64,000 nucleotides of DNA from Winogradskyella sp. PG-2. GTDB taxonomy: Bacteria > Bacteroidota > Bacteroidia > Flavobacteriales > Flavobacteriaceae. Below, one piece after another: positions 1-7,015 of the stretch. The translations under genes were made by a program, and so were the position numbers. The notes beneath the pieces are model-generated. The model was not told the origin of the DNA, made no database searches, and saw only the letters and a program-made list of their open reading frames with translations. Each line of letters opens with the position of its first letter. The stretch's first letter is position 1. Where the stretch lies: positions 2,416,001-2,480,000 of the forward strand of contig NZ_AP014583.1 of the NCBI RefSeq assembly GCF_000828715.1, given 5' to 3'.

Positions 1-998
1 ATTCCGTCTGTAAGGCTTAATCCATAACCATACCATGGTCCTTTTTCTTTAAGAAAAGAAAAGTCATTTTTAATGTATGGTGTAGTCATTTTTTTTATGG
101 CAATGTCATCTATGACTTTTTGGTTATTGTTGGTGTAGATACTAGTCCATTCTAGAAAGTCATTTAGTGTGGTTACTAAATTCCCATCTGGCTCTGTAAC
201 AGGTAGACTAATAATATCATCAGGCACATGTTTGTTCAACTCATCATCCCATCGATAGCCCATGGCTTCATCATTTGCCACAGTATAATTCGAAGTATTA
301 TGAATAAATGAATTATGCATACCTATAGGTTCAAAAATGTGCTTTTTCATATAACTGTCATAAGGTTCTCCAGAAGTGTTTTCGATTATTTGGCCTAGTA
401 AAGTATAGCCAATATTAGAATAAGAAAATTTAGAACCTGATGGAAATTTTAACTCCTTTACCATTGCTTCTTTTATCATTCCATCTACCGTATTTCCTAA
501 ACAAAAACCTTTTTCAACCTCATAATAATTTCGAGTCAACCCATAATCTTCAATGCCACTTGTTTGAGTTAATAAGTTATGTATGGTAACATTGTGCCAT
601 TTGTCAGAACGATATTGAGTAGGTAAAAATTCATTGATAGATTCTTTTAGATTAATTTTCTTCTGTTCCAATAGCTGCATTATTGCTGCTGCGGTGAATT
701 GTTTGGTGATTGAGGCAACATGAAACTTTGTGTTGATACTATTCTGAATTCCATCTTGAGCCATTCCGTAGCCTTTAGCATGAATTATTTTATCGTTCAC
801 AGCGACAAGGACAACGCCTGTGAAATGCTCCTCACCAATCTTGTTATTAATCAATAATTCTATTTCAGAATGCGTAATCTCTTTTGAAAGATTAATTTCT
901 TCTGTGATGATTTTATTTCCTGTTTCATTTTCCTTGTTCTTGCAGGAAAAAAGAAGAAGCAAAATGAAAATAATGTTTAATGCTTTTATATATTTCAT
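1..998 (-). CDS. Serine hydrolase, beta-lactamase class C family lipoprotein (3' end outside window)
   Basis: Predicted exported serine hydrolase of the class C beta-lactamase / penicillin-binding-protein fold. Reading from the ATG at 998 gives a hydrophobic leader ending in a lipobox (LLFSC, Cys19), then the acylation motif SITK at residues 96-99 and the second active-site motif YSN at 193-195. The frame is still open at base 3, where it reads GYGLSLTDG, so the C-terminal part is missing. The gene fills the leftmost visible cassette, whose upstream edge is the CTGTAAC core at 1020-1022, only about 20 bases from the start codon. Substrate cannot be told; such proteins are often peptidases or esterases rather than true beta-lactamases. 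Confidence 0.8.
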   Translation of the reverse strand, partial: MKYIKALNIIFILLLLFSCKNKENETGNKIITEEINLSKEITHSEIELLINNKIGEEHFTGVVLVAVNDKIIHAKGYGMAQDGIQNSINTKFHVASITKQFTAAAIMQLLEQKKINLKESINEFLPTQYRSDKWHNVTIHNLLTQTSGIEDYGLTRNYYEVEKGFCLGNTVDGMIKEAMVKELKFPSGSKFSYSNIGYTLLGQIIENTSGEPYDSYMKKHIFEPIGMHNSFIHNTSNYTVANDEAMGYRWDDELNKHVPDDIISLPVTEPDGNLVTTLNDFLEWTSIYTNNNQKVIDDIAIKKMTTPYIKNDFSFLKEKGPWYGYGLSLTDG

Positions 999-1019
999 TG
1001 GTTTGTTTTAATGACCTGT

Positions 1020-1146
1020 AACGGTTTTGGCTATGATTTTGTTACGGAAAAATCAGGAGGATTTTTTCGTCATAGCACTTACTATAGTAAATATACAAGG
1101 ATTTTCCGATTAGGAAAATCCGCCGTAATAAATTATAGCCATTGTT
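1020..1146 (-). repeat. attC-like palindrome, site 1
   Basis: Imperfect inverted repeat. The left arm carries GGCTATGATTTTGTTACGG, and the complement of the right arm carries GGCTATAATTTATTACGG with fewer bases between core and arm. An internal perfect hairpin (GGATTTTCC/GGAAAATCC, 1099-1121) sits near the right arm. Cores are AAC at 1020-1022 and GTT at 1144-1146. Confidence 0.75.
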
Positions 1147-1159
1147 GTGCTTTCGTTAA

Positions 1160-1927
1160 TTAATAATTTTTTAATTCTGATTTAATTAGATTTCTCAGGC
1201 TATTATTTTCTTCAATTACAATTTTTATTCGCGTGTAGAAATCATTCCATTTTACATTAATCTCAAATAAAAGTTGTTGAAATTTATCTGTTTTTGCTAA
1301 TTGAATTAATCCATTTTTATCAAGTAAATTTTTTCCATTGAGCTGTTTATATGAATAATCTTCAAAATTTTTATCTTTTAGATAAAACCAATTTTCAGTA
1401 TTGTAAAGTTTTTCTTCTGCAAGTAAGGGCTTTAATTTATTTTCAATTAGAGGGGTGAGTTGGCCTAAATAAATAGACTCCATATCATCTATGCTTCTTG
1501 TATATGTGATTAATGCTTCTTTAATTTTTGTATTATTTATGGTTTCCGCTTTTTCACCAAAACCAGAATTAATAAGTTGTTTAAAATACAAAGATCTTCT
1601 TATTAGAGTTGGCTCTGAAATTGAGTCTAAAGATTTGTTGTCTACTCCCACTTTAAATAGCTCTAAATGTAGTTTTTCAATCTGTTTAAACTGTTGAGTG
1701 TAATATTTAAACTGTATGGAATCCGTACCTAAATTTTTGTAAATATTGGTTAAGACATTTTTTTCTACATTCTTAAATTTTCGATTTTCATTCCAATTAT
1801 TTATTCCCAATGCAATTAAAATACCAATAACTACAAGAAGAATTTCGCCAATTGCGTACTTAAAGTACTTCCTGGTTTTTCCTTCTGAAAGTAAATTTTG
1901 TCTAATTTTTCTAAAGAATTTTATCAT
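1160..1927 (-). CDS. DUF6090 family membrane-anchored protein, copy 1 (255 aa)
   Basis: Family of unknown function, recognised by its N-terminal block: a basic stretch MIKFFRKIRQ, then one membrane helix at about residues 24-43 ending in the INNWNE signature. About 200 mostly helical, charged residues follow and should face the periplasm. The C-terminal part is homologous along its whole length to copy 2 (4246-5013), sharing features such as SISEP and IRR near residues 100-110 and the ending ELKNY. The cassette termini are GTTGTGCTTTCG on the left and GAAGCACAAC on the right; the start codon lies about 30 bases inside the right terminus, so there is little room for a private promoter. No catalytic motif is visible. 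Confidence 0.8.
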   Translation of the reverse strand: MIKFFRKIRQNLLSEGKTRKYFKYAIGEILLVVIGILIALGINNWNENRKFKNVEKNVLTNIYKNLGTDSIQFKYYTQQFKQIEKLHLELFKVGVDNKSLDSISEPTLIRRSLYFKQLINSGFGEKAETINNTKIKEALITYTRSIDDMESIYLGQLTPLIENKLKPLLAEEKLYNTENWFYLKDKNFEDYSYKQLNGKNLLDKNGLIQLAKTDKFQQLLFEINVKWNDFYTRIKIVIEENNSLRNLIKSELKNY

Positions 1928-1955
1928 TGATTAATTGTTGGTTATAATGAAGCAC

Positions 1956-2144
1956 AACGGTCATGTGTATGAAACGTAGCGTTGCTTAAAAGTAGTATAT
2001 TCTGGTTAAACAATGAGCCGAGTTTTTATATTTTGTGCTTATTTATCACGTTTAATGCATAAAAATCTAAAAAATTGGCGGAAACAACAAGAAATCACAG
2101 ACCTTATGATAAGCCAAAACTAGCTATGTTTTATACATTGTGTT
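1956..2144 (-). repeat. attC-like palindrome, site 2 (long form, 189 bp)
   Basis: The arms are GTGTATGAAACGTAGCGTTG near the left core and its imperfect complement, containing AGCTATGTTTTATACA, near the right core. The centre is a long AT-rich spacer with a second inverted pair (GCCGAGTTTTTATATTTT against AAAAATCTAAAAAATTGGC). No close relative among the other sites. Confidence 0.65.
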
Positions 2145-2351
2145 GTGCGGTCGTTATTTCTTATGCAGCATGATTTATCCGTTAGTTTTTATCCATCGTC
2201 CTGATCTGTTTCGCCTCAAACCTGAACCTAATCTTTGCAAAAATCCGTACGCTCTGTACCAGATTTATCCATCAAAAAAATACGATCCTTTTTAGCGATT
2301 ACTACCTTTTTTATTTTGAGTGATCACGAGTGCATTTTAATGACGCACAAC
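2142..2351 (-). other. Gene-less cassette (about 0.2 kb)
   Basis: Unit bounded by GTTGTGCGGTCG on the left and GACGCACAAC on the right, which are complementary over eight bases (GTTGTGCG/CGCACAAC), so it looks like a genuine cassette. Neither strand holds an open frame longer than about 15 codons. The minus strand contains two copies of GATGGATAAA about 70 bases apart. It could be a decayed gene, a small RNA or a promoter-bearing cassette; nothing in the sequence decides between these. Confidence 0.5.
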
Positions 2352-2506
2352 GCCCACTGTGTATGGCGTAGTGAGGCGCGCCTCACGGAAAGCCATTGTT
2401 GCGCCTGATTAGCTATACACGCTGTTGTGTGTAGTATCGTTCGGAGTTCTCGTAGACTCGACTAAATATACATAAAATTGGCGAGGTGCGACAAACAGTG
2501 GGCGTT
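2349..2506 (-). repeat. attC-like palindrome, site 3 (atypical)
   Basis: The outermost arms are a perfect 12-base inverted repeat, CAACGCCCACTG at 2348-2359 against CAGTGGGCGTTG at 2496-2507. Inside are a 16-base perfect palindrome GTGAGGCGCGCCTCAC (2371-2386) and a second GTTGTGTG core-like stretch near 2424, so this may be two sites merged or a rearranged one. Confidence 0.5.
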
Positions 2507-2577
2507 GGTATGTAATTAGTAGAAGGGCAGCGTTTGGAAAACGCGATTCTACGTGCCGCAGGCAATTACATACCAAC
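2504..2577 (-). other. 74-bp mini-cassette with nested hairpin
   Basis: Begins GTTGGTATGTAATT and ends with the exact reverse complement AATTACATACCAAC: 14 paired bases, longer than the 8-10 seen for gene-bearing cassettes. The interior is also self-complementary (GTAGAA/TTCTAC enclosing GCGTTT/AAACGC), so the single strand or transcript would fold into a stacked hairpin. There is no reading frame. It sits between sites 3 and 4 with the same boundary rule as full cassettes. Confidence 0.5.
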
Positions 2578-2764
2578 GGTTTGTGTATGGACAGTAGGGC
2601 AGATTCGAAGCACTTCACTTTCGGTTTACCACAAAGCCAAAACAAACGTTTTTACTTTTAATTTTCTTTTTTGTTAAACGTCAAAACTTTGTTTTGGCGT
2701 TGCCTGCTCAAAGAACAGGACTTTCAATTTATCTCTAAATGCCCTATTGGCTATACACTTTGTT
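2575..2764 (-). repeat. attC-like palindrome, site 4 (GTAGGGCAG long type)
   Basis: The left arm is GTGTATGGACAGTAGGGCAG and the right arm contains TGCCCTATTGGCTATACAC. A large inner inverted pair (CCAAAACAAACGTTTTTAC against GTCAAAACTTTGTTTTGG) fills the middle. Site 15, 11 kb away, is almost base-for-base the same, although the flanking cassettes are unrelated. Confidence 0.8.
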
Positions 2765-2772
2765 ACCACACG

Positions 2773-3306
2773 TTATTTTTCAATTTCATAGAGTACACAT
2801 TTTTCCAATTCCTTATATTCTGAAAGTAAGGGATGATTAAAACTTTTAGTCTTTTTCATTCCGATTTTTTTCATCACTTTTTTAGATTTATCATTTGTTT
2901 CTGGACAAATCGATTTAATATTCTCTAATCCAATTTCGTTAAATGCAAATTCAAGGCATTTCTTCGCACCCTCTGTTGCAAAACCTTTTCCCCATTCTGT
3001 TTTAGCTAATCTCCACCCAATATCCACACAAGGTGTAAAGTCAGATTCAAAGTTCTGTTCGGCAATTCCTATGAAACCAATAAACTCTTTATTGTCAAGT
3101 TTGTCAACAGCAAAATAACAGAATCCATTTTTAGAAAACTGAGTTTGCATTCTCTCAATGAATTCATCAGTCTGTTTCTGTGTTGGAATAGCAGGAAAAT
3201 GCTCCATAACTTTAGGGTCAGAATTTATTTCCCCCATTTTAAGTTTGTCATTTTCATTCCAATTTCTAAACCCCAATCTTTCGGATTTGAAAATATAGTT
3301 ATTCAT
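2773..3306 (-). CDS. GNAT family N-acetyltransferase (RimJ/RimL-like)
   Basis: 177-residue acetyltransferase with the layout of the Acetyltransf_3 group, enzymes that move acetyl from acetyl-CoA to protein N-termini or small amines. Visible features are the start ERLGFRNW, the substrate-strand region CVDIGWRLAK, and the acetyl-CoA-binding loop WGKGFATEG at about residues 104-112 followed by the helix ending KCLEFAF. The C-terminal stretch SKKVMKKIGM is the family's usual last motif. The cassette termini GTTACCACAC and GTGTGGTAAC are exactly complementary. The acceptor cannot be predicted. Confidence 0.85.
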   Translation of the reverse strand: MNNYIFKSERLGFRNWNENDKLKMGEINSDPKVMEHFPAIPTQKQTDEFIERMQTQFSKNGFCYFAVDKLDNKEFIGFIGIAEQNFESDFTPCVDIGWRLAKTEWGKGFATEGAKKCLEFAFNEIGLENIKSICPETNDKSKKVMKKIGMKKTKSFNHPLLSEYKELEKCVLYEIEK

Positions 3307-3336
3307 TCGGTTTTGAGTTTTTTTCTAATGTGTGGT

Positions 3337-3459
3337 AACGGTCCAGGCTATGAGTAGTTGCTTGGTTTAGCACTTAACTTTGCAAGTACACACCAAGCTG
3401 AAAATCCGCGAGGATTTTCAGAAGTAGGCGAGAACAAGCAATTACTTATAACCATTGTT
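3337..3459 (-). repeat. attC-like palindrome, site 5 (GGCTATGAGTAG type)
   Basis: The left arm GGCTATGAGTAGTTGC pairs imperfectly with the right arm GCAATTACTTATAACC. The inner hairpin TGAAAATCC-GCGA-GGATTTTCA is perfect. Sites 6 and 13 belong to the same group. Confidence 0.8.
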
Positions 3460-3470
3460 GTAAAACGTAT

Positions 3471-4100
3471 TTATTTATTCATTATTTGAGTTGCTTCCCA
3501 AACATATTCTTTTCCAAATTCTCCAAAGTAACTCATATAATCACCATTTTTAGAAATTACAACAAAACTGCTACATGGATAATGATGTTCAAAAAATAGT
3601 CTTTCAATAGTCCCTTCTGGGTCTTTGTACCAAGTCAAAACTCCATCATATTTTTTCAATCCATCATTCTCTTTGTAAATATAAATAGGTTTAGTTTGAG
3701 CAACTTGATTGATACCATCTTCTAACTGTCCAAACCAAATCTTTCTTGATTCTTTTGTAGCTGAACCGCTAGAATTACAAGGGTCTTTTCCAGGGTAATA
3801 TATTATAACTATTGGCTTAGTAGAATCCAATTCAAGATTTGTAGCTTTCTCAAGTAATAATTCAAGACTTTTTCTATCATTTATTTTCCCCCGTTTTTCT
3901 CTTAAAGTCAATTTTCTATGATTAATTGAATCTCCTTGAACGTTTAACAATTTATTCGTTGAGCGAATTCGGTTAAATTTAGATTTACTTATTTCTACAT
4001 TATTTTTATCGAAATATCTTGTTTTGTCCTTTCCAATTTTAGTCGCTGAACAAGAGCAAATTAAAATTCCGATTATAAATGTTAGCAGGATTTTTTTCAT
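3471..4100 (-). CDS. Hypothetical lipoprotein (about 209 aa)
   Basis: Not recognised. I start it at 4100 (MKKILLTFIIGILICSCS), which gives a clean lipoprotein signal with the acylated cysteine in ICSC. An open frame reaches upstream to 4169, but that stretch lies inside the neighbouring palindrome and crosses the cassette boundary (GTTTTACAAC), so it is not part of the gene. The mature part has a strand-rich segment IVIIYYPGKDPC reminiscent of a thioredoxin-like beginning, then CSSFVVISKNGD near the C-terminus; the two cysteines are too far apart for a CxxC motif. It is the only gene of its cassette (GTTGTAAAAC/GTTTTACAAC). Confidence 0.65.
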   Translation of the reverse strand: MKKILLTFIIGILICSCSATKIGKDKTRYFDKNNVEISKSKFNRIRSTNKLLNVQGDSINHRKLTLREKRGKINDRKSLELLLEKATNLELDSTKPIVIIYYPGKDPCNSSGSATKESRKIWFGQLEDGINQVAQTKPIYIYKENDGLKKYDGVLTWYKDPEGTIERLFFEHHYPCSSFVVISKNGDYMSYFGEFGKEYVWEATQIMNK

Positions 4101-4109
4101 ATGTTTTAC

Positions 4110-4232
4110 AACGGTCTCGGCTATGAGTAGTTGCGTGGGTTTGTATTTAACTTTATTAGGACACACCAAGTTGGAAATTCCGCAGGAATTTCAAAAGTAG
4201 GCGAGAACAAGCAATTACTTATAGCCATTGTT
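4110..4232 (-). repeat. attC-like palindrome, site 6 (GGCTATGAGTAG type)
   Basis: Same group as site 5, but the inner hairpin has changed to GGAAATTCC-GCA-GGAATTTC: both strands of the stem carry compensating changes, so pairing rather than sequence is conserved. Confidence 0.8.
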
Positions 4233-4245
4233 GTGATTTCGTTAT

Positions 4246-5013
4246 TTAATAATTTTTCAATTCCAATTTAATTAATTCTCTCAATTTATTATTTTCCTCA
4301 ATCACAGTTAGAAGTCGAGAATTAAATTCATTCCATTTTATGTTGAGTGCTAATAATATTTGCTGAAACTTCTTAGTCTTTGCAGATGCAATCAAACCAT
4401 GCTCATCAATAATATTCTTCCCTTTTGTTTCTTTAAATTCAAAGCCACTGAAGGTTTTATTTTTTAATTCAAACCAACTTTGAGGGTTGTAAAGTTCTTG
4501 TTCAGCTAAATAAGGTTTTAATCTTTGTTCTATAAGTTTCTCAACTCCATTTAAATAGATATCATTCATAGAGGTTATACTCTTTGTGTACAAGATTATT
4601 GCCTCTCTAACCTTAGAATTATTTATTTCTTTTGAATTTTCATTGAAATCAGAATCAATTAATTGTTTAAAATGTAATGTTCTCCTTATAAGAATAGGTT
4701 CTGAAATTGATTCTATAGTTTCATCTTTAAATCCTATATCATATAATTCTACATGTAATTTCTCAATCTTTTTATATTGACTTTTATAATAATCGAATTG
4801 TATTGAATCACTGCTCAAATTTTTATAAATATTATTTAGTACAACCTTTTCTACTTGAATATTTTTTCTGTTTTCGTTCCAGTTATTAATTCCTAATGCA
4901 ATTAAAATTCCAATTACAACAAGAATAATTTCGCCAATGGCGTATTTAAAATACTTTCCAGTTTTATTTTTTTCCATAAGGTCATAGCGTATTTTTCGAA
5001 CGAATTTTATCAT
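4246..5013 (-). CDS. DUF6090 family membrane-anchored protein, copy 2 (255 aa)
   Basis: Nearest relative of copy 1, with identical length and colinear over the full protein; the two are clearly recent paralogues, or two cassettes of one lineage. The start MIKFVRKIRYDLMEKNK differs from the array-wide MIKFFRKIRQ, while the membrane helix and INNWNENRK are unchanged. Termini are GTTGTGATTTCG and AATCACAAC, so the pair differs from that of copy 1 by a matching change on both sides (GTTGTGCTT becomes GTTGTGATT). Start at 5013 fits all other copies. Confidence 0.8.
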   Translation of the reverse strand: MIKFVRKIRYDLMEKNKTGKYFKYAIGEIILVVIGILIALGINNWNENRKNIQVEKVVLNNIYKNLSSDSIQFDYYKSQYKKIEKLHVELYDIGFKDETIESISEPILIRRTLHFKQLIDSDFNENSKEINNSKVREAIILYTKSITSMNDIYLNGVEKLIEQRLKPYLAEQELYNPQSWFELKNKTFSGFEFKETKGKNIIDEHGLIASAKTKKFQQILLALNIKWNEFNSRLLTVIEENNKLRELIKLELKNY

Positions 5014-5041
5014 TGGTTAGCGGTTTCTGATAATGAATCAC

Positions 5042-5169
5042 AACGGTCTCGTATAACCGTCAGTTACGGATTTAAAGTTACGTTTTTTTCCGCTGTAATT
5101 AGTTTTATTAATTTGTAAGAAGTTTCATATTTTTAACCAGCTGCGCCGTAATTGCGGTTATACATTGTT
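5042..5169 (-). repeat. attC-like palindrome, site 7 (GTATAACCG type)
   Basis: The left arm CGTATAACCGTCAGTTACGG pairs with the right arm CCGTAATTGCGGTTATACA with one or two extra bases on the left side only. Sites 12 and 16 share these arms, but this copy has lost the inner GGATTCGGAC hairpin found in them. Confidence 0.8.
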
Positions 5170-5181
5170 GTAAAGCGTTTT

Positions 5182-5753
5182 TTATGAAATCCAACTACTT
5201 ATTATTTTTTCAAATTCCCATTTTTCATTAACTTTTCTATAGACACAAGTATATCCACCGCCACTTAAATATACCGTTTTTTATTGTGTTTACTAACTAC
5301 CCAACTATTGTCAATTTTTACAGTTGCTTTATTTCCTTCTATTTTTATTAGGCTAAATGAAATATGCAGAAAATCTTCCCAAGTTCTATCAGCTATATTT
5401 TGTAATTCCTCTTTTGATTTTAAACAATAGCTAACGCTCTCTATTTTATTCGGAATATCATTTGGATTTAGAAAACTCAAACTTTCATTCCAATCCTCTA
5501 TTGAAACAAAATCTGTCTTGTCGGTTTGGTATTCATTCAGAACGTAAATCCGATGTTTTTTCCATAGCAGTTGATAATCAGGAATATCTTTTTGGGTAAC
5601 GGTTGCTCTTTTTAATGATTCATAAATCAATTCTTTCAAGTCAGAGTCCATTTCATACTCCTTTTGTATGCAATTAAAATGTCTGTCTTTTATATAAAGA
5701 GGTCTTGAACAACTTGATAAGACAATAATCAAAAGAAATATAATTTTTTTCAT
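5182..5753 (-). pseudogene. Small secreted lipoprotein gene with a one-base frameshift
   Basis: From 5753 the frame gives a lipoprotein leader (MKKIIFLLIIVLSSCSRP) and runs to a stop at 5265 (162 residues). The end is abrupt. Beyond a run of six A on the coding strand (plus-strand T at 5277-5282), the next frame continues with a convincing C-terminus, VYLSGGGYTCVYRKVNEKWE to IISSWIS, stopping at 5182-5184 just before the cassette edge. One extra A in the run would join the two, so the ancestor was about 190 residues. The late part (SWVVSKHNKK then GGGYTCVYRK) has the strand pattern of NTF2-like proteins, but I do not recognise the family. An assembly error or slippage remains possible. Confidence 0.6.
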
Positions 5754-5778
5754 CTGGTTCGGTCTCGAAATGCTTTAC

Positions 5779-5899
5779 AACGTTGTTGTGTATGGCTCGT
5801 TGCGGAAAATCAGCTATGATTTTCCGCTGTAACCGAAAGATAGCAAATTGCAATGAATTCCGATTAGGAATTCAGCCGCAATGAGCTATACACGTTGTT
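5779..5899 (-). repeat. attC-like palindrome, site 8 (GTGTATGGCTCGTTGCGG type)
   Basis: Arms are GTGTATGGCTCGTTGCGG and CCGCAATGAGCTATACAC. Two inner hairpins occur: GGAAAATCA-GCTA-TGATTTTCC on the left and GAATTCCGATTAGGAATTC on the right. Site 19 is its near twin. Confidence 0.8.
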
Positions 5900-5912
5900 G
5901 GCAACTGTTTTT

Positions 5913-6644
5913 TTATTCGGTATATTCTATTAATTGGTTTAACGTTACCTTGATTTGTTTATACCTATTGTATTTATGTGTCTCATATATGTTTAGGTCA
6001 TTCACGCAATTTTCAAATTCAGAGCTCAATAATAAGTGGTCATTAGATTGTAAAAGTTGAGAACCTTGAACTCTTTCTAACATATATTTATCTATTTCTC
6101 TCCAAGAACCATTTTTTTTAATGAAGTCCACGTAGTATTGAAAGGAATAATCGCTTCTCTTTTCAAGTGACTCTAGGTCTTCAATCAAGCTCAGCCAATC
6201 ATAAATTAATCTCTTTAGCTCATTATTTTCAACTGAATTTAATTCGCCAGAATTTTCGAGAGATTTTATATTTAAATTAGTTCTCTTCCATTGAGAAAAT
6301 CCAAACTTTGACAATAAACTATCTAACTTTTCACCTTTAAATTTGTTACTTGCTATATTATTCATCGATAGCAAAAGATGTTCTGATGAGTTGATATAGG
6401 ATTCAGATAATTCAATTGCTGAATTCAGATTTTTTAGATTATTATTTAGTTCTAAAGTTAAGTTTTCAAAAATTAAATTCTGTTGCTTAATTTCAGCTTG
6501 ATTTTCTTTCCAGTTATTTATTCCTAATGCAATCAATATTCCTATTACGACAAGAATGATTTCTCCGATGGCATAAATCAGATACTTGCTGAATTTATTT
6601 TCATTGAAAAGTTTTTGTCTGATTTTTCTAAAGAATTTTATCAT
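5913..6644 (-). CDS. DUF6090 family membrane-anchored protein, copy 3 (243 aa)
   Basis: The N-terminal 50 residues (MIKFFRKIRQKLFNENKFSK, then the helix and INNWKENQ) match the array consensus. The remainder is unlike copies 1 and 2 and is rich in leucine, asparagine and glutamate with likely coiled-coil stretches (residues 50-110). A motif-like SLENSGELN near residue 130 corresponds in position to the LKN/LINS segments of the other copies. Cassette termini are GTTGGCAAC and GTTGCCAAC, different from all other DUF6090 cassettes. Confidence 0.78.
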   Translation of the reverse strand: MIKFFRKIRQKLFNENKFSKYLIYAIGEIILVVIGILIALGINNWKENQAEIKQQNLIFENLTLELNNNLKNLNSAIELSESYINSSEHLLLSMNNIASNKFKGEKLDSLLSKFGFSQWKRTNLNIKSLENSGELNSVENNELKRLIYDWLSLIEDLESLEKRSDYSFQYYVDFIKKNGSWREIDKYMLERVQGSQLLQSNDHLLLSSEFENCVNDLNIYETHKYNRYKQIKVTLNQLIEYTE

Positions 6645-6671
6645 TGTTTTAGTTTGGTCAAAATTGTTGCC

Positions 6672-6859
6672 AACGGTCTTGTATATGGCTCGTAGCGTGT
6701 AAATTAGCGATTATTTTCGGATTAAGCACAAGCCAGATTTTTAAATTTTACTATTTATCTTTTTTATTGGAAATCGTCAAAATTATAAATTTGGCGACTT
6801 TCCAAGTATGCATTAACTTCGTTTAAGCAACTAATTAGCTATGAGCTATATACGTTGTT
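6672..6859 (-). repeat. attC-like palindrome, site 9 (long form)
   Basis: Outer arms GTATATGGCTCGTAGCG and TAGCTATGAGCTATATAC. The long middle holds a second inverted pair (GCCAGATTTTTAAATTTTA against AAAATTATAAATTTGGC). Resembles the core of sites 8 and 19 with an enlarged centre. Confidence 0.7.
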
Positions 6860-6920
6860 GTGCATAGTGCTTTTTACGTTCAGCTTTGGTTTCCAATGTT
6901 TGTTTTTAGTTCGGATTAGA

Positions 6921-6998
6921 GCGTTGGAAAAGCCATACTCTTTTACAGTTTTGATAGTGTGCTGGCTGATGCGACTGTAAATGTGTATGGCTTTGCGT
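6921..6998 (-). repeat. Second-family palindrome, left of TonB cargo
   Basis: Imperfect inverted repeat: GCGTTGGAAAAGCCATACTC then TTTTACAG, against CTGTAAATGTGTATGGCTTT then GCGT. The mismatch TC/CA in the middle of the stem recurs at the other three members (9641, 15680, 20526). It has no AAC...GTT cores, so it is distinct from the attC-like sites. Confidence 0.6.
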
Positions 6999-7015
6999 GT
7001 AGGCATTTTAATTAC

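Noticed and set aside
2409..2645. A 78-codon open frame on the minus strand
   Set aside because: It lies entirely within palindromes (sites 3 and 4) and the mini-cassette, crosses two cassette boundaries, and its peptide has no recognisable features.
3380..3400. Plus-strand TAACTTTG in sites 5 and 13 as a promoter
   Set aside because: It lies in the loop region of the palindrome and would drive only antisense transcription; it is not kept in the other site groups.
4101..4169. Upstream extension of the lipoprotein gene ending at 3471
   Set aside because: The extra 23 codons lie in attC-like site 6 and bury the lipoprotein signal that starts at 4100.
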